Source: an uncultured Treponema sp.
Lineage (GTDB): Bacteria > Spirochaetota > Spirochaetia > Treponematales > Treponemataceae
Direction: 5' to 3'
Length of the DNA: 29,244 bases
Assembly: GCA_937885235.1 (NCBI GenBank)
Contig: CAKZZK010000126.1
Coordinates: 1-29,244, forward strand
Below the pieces are notes generated by a model. It worked only from the letters and a program-made list of their open reading frames with translations. It made no database searches and was not told where the DNA came from. Position 1 is the stretch's first letter; every line of letters starts with the position of its first letter. Positions 1 through 7,937 of this stretch are shown here, in pieces. A program made the translations under genes and the position numbers.

Positions 1-1160
1 CAGTTTGCTTCGATGGCGAGCGCGGTGCTGTGCAGGCGGCGCAGGCAGTCGGACTTGTCCTTGTAGCCCATTTTTGCCTTTTCTATGGCATCACCCAGAA
101 TGCGGATGGATTCATCGTAGATGCGGGTAGGGACGGGAAAGGGATGACCATCCTTGCCGCCGTGCGCAAAGCTAAAGCGCGCGGGGTCGCGGAAACGGGA
201 AGGCGTACCGTAGATGACTTCGCTCACCAGAGTGAGCGATTGCAGCGTGCGCGGTCCCAGCCCCGGAGTAAGCAGAAGCGATTCAAAATCCTTGGGATTG
301 CTCTGGTACGCAGTAGCAAGCACGCCGCCGAGCCGCTTTAAGTCAACATCTTCCGCGTGCAGCTCGTGGCGGGCAGGCATAACGCAGTTGTGGGAGCTTT
401 CTTCGCCGAACAGTTCCGGCTGTTGCGGAGTCTGCAATGCATCGGGCAGGCCAAGTCGGGAAATATCCTTTACTTCACTGAGAATGCGCTTCGGTTCTTC
501 TCTTGAAATGCTTAGGATTGCAGAGCGTGTTTTGTCTGCGCCGCTGTCGGTAAGATTCAAGATGCTGCCGCTGTTTTCTCCCGTCACGCCGGTGTGCGGC
601 TCTTCCACAAAGGATGCAAGGTTTTCGGAGTACCAGTGGTAGCGGCGGGCTGTCTTTGCGGCGGTGTTCATGCCCTGCTGCACCACAGCCCAGTCCCCCT
701 CATCGGAGAGGATGAAGTTGTGCTGGTAAAGCTGAAAGCCATCCTGCACAGCGGTGTTGTCAACCTTGGCGCAAAGCTTGCTCGCTTTCACAAGCCCGTC
801 AGCATCCAGCCCCGTGGCATCGCCGAGAAATTGCAGCTCCAAGGGCGTGCGGCGCGAGTATTTGCCCCGCCCGCCGCAGATGCAGAGTCCGAATTCCCTC
901 GCACGCGCATTGATGCCGCGCTTCAGGGCATACATGACGCTTGTCGTAATGCCGCTTGAATGCCAGTCCATGCCGAGCACCGCGCCAAGCGACTGAAACC
1001 ACAGCGGGTCGCTCAGTCGGCGGAGCACTTCCTTCTTGCCATACGCAATGAGAAGCGCTTCCGTTATCTGCGTACCCAGAAGCATCATGCGGTCGGCAAG
1101 CCACTTGGGCACCGTGCCGTGGTGCAGGGGCAGATCGGCGTGACCAGTTTGCTTTATCAT
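1..1160 (-). CDS. DUF763 family protein, 3' end outside window
   Basis: An open minus-strand frame runs from an ATG at 1160 through the left edge, giving about 386 residues without a stop. The N-terminus reads TGHADLPLHHGTVPKWLADRM, followed by VLRRLSDPLWFQSLGAVLG and then MDWHSSGITTSV. These are hallmarks of DUF763 as I recall the family. The biochemical function is unknown; a later LLLTPGLGPRTLQSLTLVSE stretch resembles a helix-hairpin-helix DNA-binding motif, which suggests nucleic-acid work. The ATG lies 4 nt after the stop of the upstream GH18 gene, so it is probably translated from the same mRNA. The C-terminus cannot be judged. Confidence 0.85.
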   Translation of the reverse strand, partial: MIKQTGHADLPLHHGTVPKWLADRMMLLGTQITEALLIAYGKKEVLRRLSDPLWFQSLGAVLGMDWHSSGITTSVMYALKRGINARAREFGLCICGGRGKYSRRTPLELQFLGDATGLDADGLVKASKLCAKVDNTAVQDGFQLYQHNFILSDEGDWAVVQQGMNTAAKTARRYHWYSENLASFVEEPHTGVTGENSGSILNLTDSGADKTRSAILSISREEPKRILSEVKDISRLGLPDALQTPQQPELFGEESSHNCVMPARHELHAEDVDLKRLGGVLATAYQSNPKDFESLLLTPGLGPRTLQSLTLVSEVIYGTPSRFRDPARFSFAHGGKDGHPFPVPTRIYDESIRILGDAIEKAKMGYKDKSDCLRRLHSTALAIEAN

Positions 1161-1164
1161 CAGC

Positions 1165-2304
1165 TTATTTCTGTTCCAGCCATTCCCAGAACGTGGGGTC
1201 TTCCTGCCCTATGCGCCAGAATGCCACGCGGTTTATGTCTTTGCCGGCATACATACGCAGTCGCTCCACAAGGGAGTAAGTGTCATCGAAGTAGCCCGTC
1301 ACAGTGATTTCCTTCTTGAATGAAAAATAGGGAACCCCGTTCTCCCGTTCAATGCTGCTGGTACCGTTTTCATTCATAATCCTGTTGATGCCGCTGAAAT
1401 ACCACGCCTTGCCGAGATTTTCGTCTTGCCAAGTGCGCCCGTAGAAGGGCAAGCCCATGACAAGCTTCTTCTGGGGGAGCACGGTTTTTGCGTAATCCGC
1501 AATGCGCTCGCACCAGTCCATACTTGCGATGGCTCCCGGAGCGCTCGTGCTCCAGTGCTCGTCATACGCCATGATTATAATGCGGTCCACAAGGGGGGCA
1601 GTCTTTGCGTAGTCATAGACATCATTGTCTAAGGTGCGGGTACGTGCGGGCAGGGCAACCGTGAGCCACTTTTCCTGCCCGATGCGGGCGCGGATGGAAG
1701 CAAGAAAATCGCGGAAGTGCTTGCCGTCGCGCTTGGGCACCAGCTCAAAGTCTATCTGCACGCCGTCATAGTCCTTTATGCCCTTTGCTATCGAGTCGAT
1801 GAGCTTCTTGCTCACGCCGTACTGCGGGTCAATGACAAAGTGTGTGAGGGAGCGGCTTTCGCAAGTCACTACAAAGTGCTTTCGCGCCTTGTAGTCAGCG
1901 AGTTTTGACGCTTTGGGAATGGACTCTATCTCGCCATAGGCATTTATATCTGCGCTGAAATAGCAGATGTCCGTGATGGGCATATCTGGGTTCAGCTCAG
2001 ATTCCCTGTCCTGCACCACATAGCCCCATACCTCATGGAAGGTAACAGGCTCCCCGTCAGGAAGATCGTGCAGATAGGCAAAGGGGGAAGGCTCTTCTTC
2101 TTCCTCTTCTTTTTGAGGTGTCACCATCACCTCATACGGGGTGGCGTTCGCTCCTTCTTCGTTTGCATGGATTTCTGTCTCGTCCGGCTGCATGGCATCA
2201 TCCTGCTTTTCCTTTGCGCAGGACGGCACGCAGAGCAAAAACGCGCAGAGCCACAGGGGCAGCATACTCCTTCGGAGGACAATATTCCGTTTATTCTCGT
2301 TCAT
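1165..2304 (-). CDS. GH18-domain lipoprotein (glycosidase, YaaH/chitinase-like)
   Basis: This 379-residue protein has an N-terminal signal (RRSMLPLWLCAFLLCVPSC) with a loose lipobox and a likely lipidated Cys29, so it is probably membrane-anchored outside the cytoplasm. A Glu-rich linker at about 66-71 leads to a GH18 barrel. The active-site motif DGVQIDFE at 180-187 keeps the catalytic Glu187. Barrel strands such as RIIIMAYDEHW and LVMGLPFYGRTW follow. Substrate is unknown; cell-wall or chitin-type N-acetylglucosaminyl links are typical for the family. I chose the ATG at 2304 because it follows GGAAAAG and directly precedes the signal peptide; an in-frame GTG at 2340 would overlap the ftsK stop. 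The gene lies between ftsK and the DUF763 gene on one strand. Confidence 0.85.
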   Translation of the reverse strand: MNENKRNIVLRRSMLPLWLCAFLLCVPSCAKEKQDDAMQPDETEIHANEEGANATPYEVMVTPQKEEEEEEPSPFAYLHDLPDGEPVTFHEVWGYVVQDRESELNPDMPITDICYFSADINAYGEIESIPKASKLADYKARKHFVVTCESRSLTHFVIDPQYGVSKKLIDSIAKGIKDYDGVQIDFELVPKRDGKHFRDFLASIRARIGQEKWLTVALPARTRTLDNDVYDYAKTAPLVDRIIIMAYDEHWSTSAPGAIASMDWCERIADYAKTVLPQKKLVMGLPFYGRTWQDENLGKAWYFSGINRIMNENGTSSIERENGVPYFSFKKEITVTGYFDDTYSLVERLRMYAGKDINRVAFWRIGQEDPTFWEWLEQK

Positions 2305-2336
2305 TCTTTTCCAACATCCTATCGTTATGCAAAATC

Positions 2337-5327
2337 TCACGGTACGTGGATAAGCTCGCGCGGCTTTGAACCGTTTGCGGGACCGACAATGCCCCGCTCT
2401 TCCATGAGCTCCACCAGACGGGCGGCGCGATTGTAGCCAATCTTGAGGCGGCGCTGTATGTAGGATGCGCTTGCCTTACCCGCCTGCACCACTATGTCCA
2501 GCGCTTTGTCATAGAGGGGATCGTCTCCGTTGTCCCCCATGAGAGACATCTGGTCATCTTCGTCCTCGTCGTCATCGGGAACAAAGATTTCATCATCGAT
2601 GTATTCGGGCTCACCCCAGGACTTGACGGCTTCCACCACGTTTTCCACTTCCTGATCGCTTACGAATGCGCCCTGAATGCGCACGGGGAAGGGATCTGTG
2701 GAACTTGCGTAAAGCATATCGCCCTTGCCGAGCAGCTTTTCTGCCCCCATCTGGTCTATTATGATGCGGCTGTCCGTCTTGCTTGCCACCATGAACGCCA
2801 CGCGGCTGGGAATGTTTGCCTTTATCAAGCCGGTGATGACGTCAATCGACGGCCGCTGTGTTGCAAGCACGAGGTGGATGCCCACGGCGCGGCTCATTGC
2901 GGCAAGGCGCGCGACCACTGTCTCAAGCTGCTTTCCCGTGGTCGCCATGAGGTCTGCAAATTCGTCGATGACGATGATGAGATACGGCAGCTTTTCCGTG
3001 GCTATCCTGCGTTCCACAATGCGCTTATTATAGGAAGAAATATCCCTTACTCCCATGCCGTCAAGCAGGGCATAGCGCCGCTCCATCTCGCACAGGCAGT
3101 ACTGCAACGCCTGCATAGCCTTTTTGGGCTCCGTGATGACGGGGGTGAGCAGGTGCGGAATGTCGTTGTAGAGCTTGAGCTCCACGATTTTGGGGTCAAT
3201 GAGGATGAGCTTCACCTGGTCGGGACTGCGTTTGTACAGTATGCTCAAAATCATGCTGTTCACGCAGACCGATTTTCCGGCGCCCGTAGAGCCTGCAATC
3301 AGCAGGTGCGGCGTCTTTACCAAGTCCATTATCTGCATTTCTCCCTGAATGTCCTTGCCGAGGATGACGGGCACCGCCATCTTCTTCCATTCGGGGACAT
3401 CCTGTTCAATGCACTCGCGGAAAGAGACAATAGCGCGGTTCTTGTTCGGAATCTCTATGCCCACTGCCTTTTTGCCCGGAATGGGTGCCACAATGCGCAC
3501 AGAGCTGGCGGCAAGGCGGAGCGCGATGTTGTCCTGCAATGCCACTATCTTGCTGAGCTTTACGCCCGGCGCGGGGAGGATTTCAAACATGGTCACGACA
3601 GGTCCCTTGCGAATGCCCGTTACCTCAGCTTTGATGCCAAACTCGCTGAGCGTCGCCTTGAGGTTCTCCGCAGCCTGATTAGTCTCCTCATCGATTATCC
3701 AGTAGGGATTGTCTTCGTAGGCTGTCAGCAGCTCCGTGGAGACGGTATATGGCCCGCGCGGCCTGCGTGGTTCCGGCAGGGGAATTGGCGTGCCATCCGC
3801 CTGTATGGCGCGCTTGACAATCTGCTCCGGCTGCGGCGTTTCTTCTTCGGCAATGCGGGCTATGGTGGCGGAATCAACGGCGAGCTCGTCTTCATCAAGG
3901 TAGTCGTTGTCTGAAACCACGTCGAGCTCTTCTTCTTTGTCTGTGGTGAGGTTTTCTTCTATCTGCGTGCCATACTGGGAGGCGTAGATGGCAGAACTCT
4001 CTTCATATTCCTGCTGCCGCTCTTCGGCATGCTGAACCTCTTCCTCTGCGTCCTCGTCCATTTTTGCAAAGACCTCATCGAGAGAGAGCTCATACATATC
4101 GACAGTCCCGCCGTATTCGCTTTCTTCCTCTTCCGCATCCACCGCATCGTAAGCCTCTTCCTGCTCTTCTTCGCGGAAATCCTCCATCGCGACTGTTTCT
4201 GTTTCGGGGGACTCTTCTTCTTCGTTGCGGAAGACCTGCATTGCGGTGCTTGCTGCTTCGTCAGCTCGCGGCTTTTCGTTTTGCTCTTCCGTGTCGCTGA
4301 TTATGCCGACCTCTTCAAAGGCGGGAGCAGAAGGCTGAACCTCGTCATCGGCAGGAGCATCGTCAAACGAGGTCTCTTCAACGGGAATGCCGCCGAAGGA
4401 CTCGATGGCTTCCTCTTCCTCCTCGTCCACGGCAAGCTCGTTTGCATCGAGGTTCTGCATATCCAAGTCTGCACCGTCAGCACCGTCAGGGCGGATAATG
4501 CCCATGCGTTCCAGCGTGTGCAGCATATCGCCGTTGTCCGGCTCCTCTTCGTCTACCTCCGGCTTAGACGAAAAGAGCTTGCTCACCGCCTCGTCTATGC
4601 TTTTTTCCACGGCAGCTTCGATTTCCGCATCTTCCGCGCTGACCTCGCTATTTTCTTTATCTTCTATAGAAGATTTTGTGTCGAATTCAGCCATATCAAC
4701 GGTAACGTAATCGCTTTCCTCGCTGCCTGTATCGGTCGCGGGGGCTTTTTTTGCTGTGCCTTCCTCCGAAACAGCATCCTTGGCGGCGCGGCGCAGTTCC
4801 TCCATGCGGATGCCGAGATCGGTGCGGAGCCTGCTTGCCTGAAGCTTTGCGCCCTGCAGCTTTCGGAGGCAGAAAGCCTTGCATTCTTTGAGCCTTGGGC
4901 GGATATTCCCGTCAACCGAGGAAGTGGAGAGCACCATTGCCACGAGGTATTCCATGACGGCGAGCAGGATTGCAATCGCCATGAGGATGAGGATTTTTGT
5001 AATCGCTATGGGACCGATGTCTTCCACGGCAATTCTGCGGGCAGCCTGTTCCGCCGCAGATATGGTAAAGAAGGGCACTACGCTGATGGCAAGGCAGACG
5101 ATGCGCTGTATTGACCATGTTGCGTCCTTGCAGAATGCCCCTGCCACGCAGAGAAATGCCGGAATGAGGAAGCTCGAAAATCCGTATACATCGTAAAGCA
5201 TCGCCGCAAAGGGCATGAGCACGCCGAAGCCGCACAGCGTCATGATGAGCCCGAAGGCGATAATCCCCGCCAAAACGAAAAGCCCCGCCGCCACAGCCGT
5301 CGTTATCTGTTTGTTGTTTACAGTCAT
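2337..5327 (-). CDS. ftsK: DNA translocase FtsK/SpoIIIE
   Basis: FtsK is a septal ATP-driven pump that clears chromosome termini during division. This 996-residue protein has about four N-terminal membrane segments (roughly residues 10-155). A very acidic Glu/Asp-rich linker (about 190-510) follows, then the motor domain with Walker A GSTGAGKS near 680 and Walker B LIIVIDEFADLM near 787. The C-terminal winged-helix gamma domain (about 930-996, ASYIQRRLKIGYNRAARLVE) reads orienting DNA sequences. Length and order are normal for the family. The ATG at 5327 follows GGGGTGA at good spacing. It is the first gene of the ftsK-GH18-DUF763 run. The acidic linker produces long but spurious open frames on the opposite strand. 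Confidence 0.97.
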   Translation of the reverse strand: MTVNNKQITTAVAAGLFVLAGIIAFGLIMTLCGFGVLMPFAAMLYDVYGFSSFLIPAFLCVAGAFCKDATWSIQRIVCLAISVVPFFTISAAEQAARRIAVEDIGPIAITKILILMAIAILLAVMEYLVAMVLSTSSVDGNIRPRLKECKAFCLRKLQGAKLQASRLRTDLGIRMEELRRAAKDAVSEEGTAKKAPATDTGSEESDYVTVDMAEFDTKSSIEDKENSEVSAEDAEIEAAVEKSIDEAVSKLFSSKPEVDEEEPDNGDMLHTLERMGIIRPDGADGADLDMQNLDANELAVDEEEEEAIESFGGIPVEETSFDDAPADDEVQPSAPAFEEVGIISDTEEQNEKPRADEAASTAMQVFRNEEEESPETETVAMEDFREEEQEEAYDAVDAEEEESEYGGTVDMYELSLDEVFAKMDEDAEEEVQHAEERQQEYEESSAIYASQYGTQIEENLTTDKEEELDVVSDNDYLDEDELAVDSATIARIAEEETPQPEQIVKRAIQADGTPIPLPEPRRPRGPYTVSTELLTAYEDNPYWIIDEETNQAAENLKATLSEFGIKAEVTGIRKGPVVTMFEILPAPGVKLSKIVALQDNIALRLAASSVRIVAPIPGKKAVGIEIPNKNRAIVSFRECIEQDVPEWKKMAVPVILGKDIQGEMQIMDLVKTPHLLIAGSTGAGKSVCVNSMILSILYKRSPDQVKLILIDPKIVELKLYNDIPHLLTPVITEPKKAMQALQYCLCEMERRYALLDGMGVRDISSYNKRIVERRIATEKLPYLIIVIDEFADLMATTGKQLETVVARLAAMSRAVGIHLVLATQRPSIDVITGLIKANIPSRVAFMVASKTDSRIIIDQMGAEKLLGKGDMLYASSTDPFPVRIQGAFVSDQEVENVVEAVKSWGEPEYIDDEIFVPDDDEDEDDQMSLMGDNGDDPLYDKALDIVVQAGKASASYIQRRLKIGYNRAARLVELMEERGIVGPANGSKPRELIHVP

Positions 5328-5363
5328 AGAAATGTCACCCCTGTACCAAATATCCCATTCAAC

Positions 5364-5390
5364 TTATCGGATTTTTGGAAGCCGATGTTA
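5364..5390 (-). promoter_or_regulatory. Possible sigma-28-type promoter upstream of ftsK
   Basis: On the minus strand TAACATCG (5390-5383) and TCCGATAA (5371-5364) are separated by exactly 11 nt. This is the spacing of the FliA consensus TAAAGTTT-N11-GCCGATAA. The -10 half matches 7 of 8, but the -35 half is poor. It lies 37 nt upstream of the ftsK ATG. It could be chance, since ftsK is not a flagellar gene. Confidence 0.3.
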
Positions 5391-5437
5391 GGACTAAGTT
5401 TTGCGCCGGTGAAAATGCGCATAGCAAAAAAATAAAC

Positions 5438-5466
5438 TTTACAGATGCCGGGAGCCGTGTTACACT
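5438..5466 (+). promoter_or_regulatory. Sigma-70-type promoter with extended -10
   Basis: TTTACA (5438-5443) and TACACT (5461-5466) are 17 nt apart, with a TG one base upstream of the -10 box. Transcription would begin near 5473. This leaves a leader of about 270 nt before the lipoprotein gene, containing a 41-codon ORF and hairpins. Confidence 0.6.
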
Positions 5467-5622
5467 GTAGTCATGCCTTGCGTAAAAAAAGCAATTTTTT
5501 TCACAAAAGCTCTTGACACGCCCGTAGAATGACTTCGGCGAAGGCAGAACTGCGCTCTAAACAGTAAACCTGCGGCTTTAGCAGCCGTCATTGCACTTCC
5601 ATATACAATTCAATTCCTCATA

Positions 5623-5748
5623 ATGAAGCTCTTGTCGGCGGCAGGGGCTTTTCCGCATATAGCCGCGGTGGCTGGGTACGCCGGAGCCACTATTCGCAGC
5701 ACGGATATGCCGGTATGTCTCCCTGTCCGTAACGGGAGAACTCTATGA
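5623..5748 (+). CDS. Small ORF upstream of lipoprotein, possible leader peptide
   Basis: An ATG at 5623 opens 41 codons, beginning MKLLSAAGAFPHIAAVAGYA. The TGA stop overlaps the lipoprotein ATG as ATGA, the usual arrangement for coupled translation. There is no clear Shine-Dalgarno site before 5623, and I do not recognise the peptide. The overlap could be accidental. If real, it may act as a leader controlling the lipoprotein start. Confidence 0.3.
   Translation: MKLLSAAGAFPHIAAVAGYAGATIRSTDMPVCLPVRNGRTL
5719..5738 (+). promoter_or_regulatory. Hairpin covering lipoprotein ribosome binding site
   Basis: CTCCC at 5719-5723 can pair with GGGAG at 5734-5738, which is the Shine-Dalgarno site for the ATG at 5745. 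A second pairing, ACGGA (5701-5705) with TCCGT (5726-5730), would use the loop and compete or form a pseudoknot. The stems are only 5 bp, so this is suggestive only. Confidence 0.3.
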
Positions 5749-6427
5749 AAGATGTGATGAAACTTGCGATGTCGCTTATGGCTCTGGCACTGGCTTTTGC
5801 CTTTGCGTCCTGCCAGACGGCAAACGATGACGATGATGACCCCGCTGTCACTGCGCAGACAGAAGATGATTCGGGTATGACAAGCTCGGGCGGAAGCGGG
5901 CAAAGCTATACGGTGACGTTTGATACCGACGGGGGGTGTGTCGTTGCATCCCAGACGGTGGCAAGCGGCAAGTCCGCGCTTCTGCCAGCCCCCGCCCGAC
6001 AAAGACGGGCTATAATTTTGACGGCTGGTACAGCGACAGCGGATGCACATCCACATTCAGCTTTAGCACCGCGATAACGTCAGACATCACGCTCTACGCG
6101 AAGTGGACGGCGGAGACATATACCATCAGCTACGAGCTTGACGGCGGCGGTGCCGGTATTGGGTCTGGTCATTCCTCACAATGTAGTACTATTACCATCT
6201 CTGGCGGAAAAATTGAGGCTACAGCTACTGTCCGAGGTGCCGGTATTGGCAAGGGAGGAGTGGCGAGCATAGCTTCCTGTGGCAAAATCACCATTTCAGG
6301 CGGAACTGTTACTGCTAAAGCTGGTGAAACCAATACAGAAAACTATAAAGATATTGATGCAGGCACCAGCGGTGTCACTATTGGGACGGGGGCAACTGTC
6401 ACGGGAACTTGTAATTCTGGTACATAA
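5745..6427 (+). pseudogene. InlB-repeat surface lipoprotein gene, frameshifted
   Basis: The ATG at 5745 follows GGGAGAA. The product begins with a lipoprotein signal ending FAFASC (Cys23) and an Asp-rich stretch, then an InlB B-repeat (Listeria-Bacteroides type) starting YTVTFDTDGG. The repeat breaks out of frame at a C5 run (5989-5993) and resumes in another frame as PTKTGYNFDGWYSD through ITLYAKW. One extra C would restore a canonical repeat. After a second repeat start (YTISYELDGG) the protein jumps into two roughly 29-residue units (GAGIG...ITISGG), so part of the gene may also be deleted. Such proteins are normally exported and surface-exposed. The break may be decay, phase variation or a sequencing error. 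Confidence 0.75.
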
Positions 6428-6471
6428 AGACTGCGATTGTTTCTGCCGCTGCATTTCTGCCTGACAACGAA

Positions 6472-6501
6472 AATGGCAGCCGCAACACAGCGACTGCCAT
6501 T
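6472..6501. terminator. Hairpin between convergent genes, candidate terminator
   Basis: AATGGCAG (6472-6479) pairs with CTGCCATT (6494-6501). An inner CGC/GCG stem closes an AACACA loop, with one C-A mismatch. It sits between the lipoprotein stop (6427) and the Rpn gene stop (6507), so it could serve both. There is no T run, so termination is not certain. Confidence 0.45.
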
Positions 6502-6506
6502 GCTGC

Positions 6507-7460
6507 TTACAACACAGACTTTCCCTGCCCCATTTTCTGCACAAGCTTCCCGTAAGCTTCCCGCTTTTCCGGCGGTATTTCAAGCAAATCCATAGCCTTC
6601 TCCTTCGTCACATTCGCCGTTTTCATCAATGTCCAGACAGCTTGCGCTTTGCCTTTGTCGTAACCTCTTTTGTAAACGCCTTCACTTAGATTGCACATAA
6701 ATGTTGCCTCCTCCTCAAATTTCGTATTCATCGGAATGTTAAAATCCCGCTCCAGAACCTTCTTCTTTGTTGCCACTTTTGTCGTTTTGGACAACAGCGT
6801 ATTCAAAAGCCGCAACACGGCTCTGCGCCGCTTTCCGCCAAGACAGACCATCACTACCGTCAGCAGGTCATAGTTGGCAAGCGGCTCCTCCGCTTTTCCC
6901 ACAAGGTCGCACTCCCGCATCTTGTACGCCGTGACTGTCCCGCGCCGTTTTTTCGGCGGGTCAATACAGATCCAGATGGAATAGACTTTCTTAATCTTAG
7001 CATAATCCATCTTGCCGAATTCCGTTCCATACTGCGCAGAAATCATGCGGGCGCAGTAGTACAGCGCGCGCTTTACTAGCGGGTAGCCGGGTGAAAAGTC
7101 ATTCTGGGCTTCCACATTTATTATAAGCTGTATTGGCTTCCCTGTCGAGGGCACTGTCGCCATAAAGCGGATGTCATAGCTTATGCAGCCCTCGTTTATG
7201 CTTGTGTCCTCGGTGCCGATGCCACGGATTGCGGCATTCGTCTCATTCGGCATAACGGGAACCTCGCCGATTTGCGGCGTGCCTTCGATGTACTTCGTGA
7301 CAATATCTTCTATTGATATGTCCCTGTACTCGTCAAGACAGTCCCTCATAATCCAAGCGAGAATGTACTTTTCGGCGAGCAATGTCTTGCAGGCGTGGTC
7401 GTACCGCGCGTTTATATCTGCGGCATCCATGTCGGCGGAAATCTTTGTATCCATGTTCAT
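6507..7460 (-). CDS. Rpn family PD-(D/E)XK nuclease (transposase-like)
   Basis: The 317-residue protein resembles Rpn/YhgA-type recombination-promoting nucleases, often annotated as PD-(D/E)XK family transposases. The nuclease core is seen as SYDIRFMATV followed by LIINVEAQNDF, giving the D...ExQ pattern typical of Rpn proteins. Families of this kind are multicopy in many Treponema, and the DNA-cleaving activity is established for Escherichia coli RpnA. The ATG at 7460 was chosen because GAGGG lies 8 nt before it; an in-frame ATG at 7475 has no such site, and another lies at 7454. No terminal inverted repeats or target duplication were seen, so this is a lone gene rather than a recognisable element. 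Confidence 0.8.
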   Translation of the reverse strand: MNMDTKISADMDAADINARYDHACKTLLAEKYILAWIMRDCLDEYRDISIEDIVTKYIEGTPQIGEVPVMPNETNAAIRGIGTEDTSINEGCISYDIRFMATVPSTGKPIQLIINVEAQNDFSPGYPLVKRALYYCARMISAQYGTEFGKMDYAKIKKVYSIWICIDPPKKRRGTVTAYKMRECDLVGKAEEPLANYDLLTVVMVCLGGKRRRAVLRLLNTLLSKTTKVATKKKVLERDFNIPMNTKFEEEATFMCNLSEGVYKRGYDKGKAQAVWTLMKTANVTKEKAMDLLEIPPEKREAYGKLVQKMGQGKSVL

Positions 7461-7557
7461 ATCGTAATCCCTCATATATATAATTGATGAGGCATACGCT
7501 TTTGAACAGAACTAACAGAATTTTTTCGTTTTGCAAACCGAACGAGTTTGGAACCGC

Positions 7558-7645
7558 GACTCGACGAGTCCGAAGTCACGACCCGACGAGTCCGAACTCG
7601 TGACTCGACGAGTCGCAACTCATGACTCGTCGATTTCAGAACCGA
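7558..7645. repeat. 22-bp imperfect tandem repeat array
   Basis: Three clear 22-bp units start at 7558, 7580 and 7602, and a degenerate fourth starts at 7624. Units one and three contain the palindrome GACTCGACGAGTC; unit two has one change. A further diverged unit may precede it (AACGAGTTTGG near 7541). There are no unique spacers, so this is not a CRISPR array. Confidence 0.85.
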
Positions 7646-7697
7646 GACACGGACTATTTCAGTTTTAGTATGAAGGCGCGTGGAAGCGCCGCCCCTG

Positions 7698-7817
7698 CTA
7701 ATCTTCCACGTTCACCTTGCCCCTGTCATTCACGCGCACCACAGAAGTATTGGAGCTTGACCACCTTGCCGGCGACGTGTTGGGCAGGGCAAGCTTTATG
7801 CTGTCCCCCGGCTCCAT
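7698..7817 (-). pseudogene. Remnant of bacterial Ig-like (BIG2) domain gene
   Basis: Read on the minus strand, this ends with GDSIKLALPNTSPARW, SSSNTSVVRVNDRGKV and NVED before a TAG at 7700-7698. The SSSNTSVVRVNDRGKV pattern matches the core of BIG2 domains in surface proteins. The frame stays open upstream, but with no start codon or signal peptide. Only the last strands of one domain are left. It appears to be the 3' end of a lost surface-protein gene. Confidence 0.55.
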
Positions 7818-7902
7818 CGTGCAGACAAAGATGACATAACAAATGCGAGCAATGCAAGTTACAGCAAATCGCCAGTTTTTGTGAAAATCACCTAAAAAAA
7901 GA

Positions 7903-7931
7903 TGGACTTTTAAGATAAAATTGTGTACAAT
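7903..7931 (+). promoter_or_regulatory. rsmI promoter
   Basis: TGGACT (7903-7908) and TACAAT (7926-7931) are 17 nt apart. Transcription would start about 7937-7938, at the proposed GTG start of rsmI, which implies a leaderless mRNA. Confidence 0.55.
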
Positions 7932-7937
7932 GAAAGT

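Larger units (their letters stand above)
5328..5622. other. Intergenic region between ftsK and the lipoprotein leader
   Basis: I see no protein or RNA gene here. It holds the ftsK upstream region on the left, the forward promoter at 5438-5466, an A7/T7-flanked patch near 5484-5500, and a small hairpin CGGCT-TTAGC-AGCCG near 5573-5587. A TTGACA at 5513-5518 has no -10 box at usable spacing. Confidence 0.5.
7461..7937. other. Accessory intergenic stretch with repeats and gene scrap
   Basis: There is no intact gene here. From left to right: an AT-rich patch upstream of the Rpn gene, the 22-bp tandem repeat array (7558-7645), a small hairpin GGCGC/GCGCC (7675-7690), the Ig-like remnant (7698-7817), and the rsmI promoter (7903-7931). 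Confidence 0.6.

Noticed and set aside
2874..3914. Plus-strand 346-codon frame opposite the FtsK motor domain
   Set aside because: It is a shadow of highly conserved minus-strand coding and has no recognisable domain or ribosome binding site.
4029..5114. Long plus-strand open frame opposite ftsK
   Set aside because: It mirrors the Glu/Asp-rich linker and membrane part of ftsK and shows no domain of its own.
5513..5518. TTGACA as a second promoter before the lipoprotein
   Set aside because: The only -10-like box (TAGAAT at 5525) is 6 nt away; nothing suitable lies at 15-19 nt.
6507..7475. A complete transposon around the Rpn gene
   Set aside because: No terminal inverted repeats or target-site duplication were found flanking the gene.
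7558..7645. CRISPR array
   Set aside because: Units are contiguous 22-bp repeats without unique spacers, and no cas genes are present.
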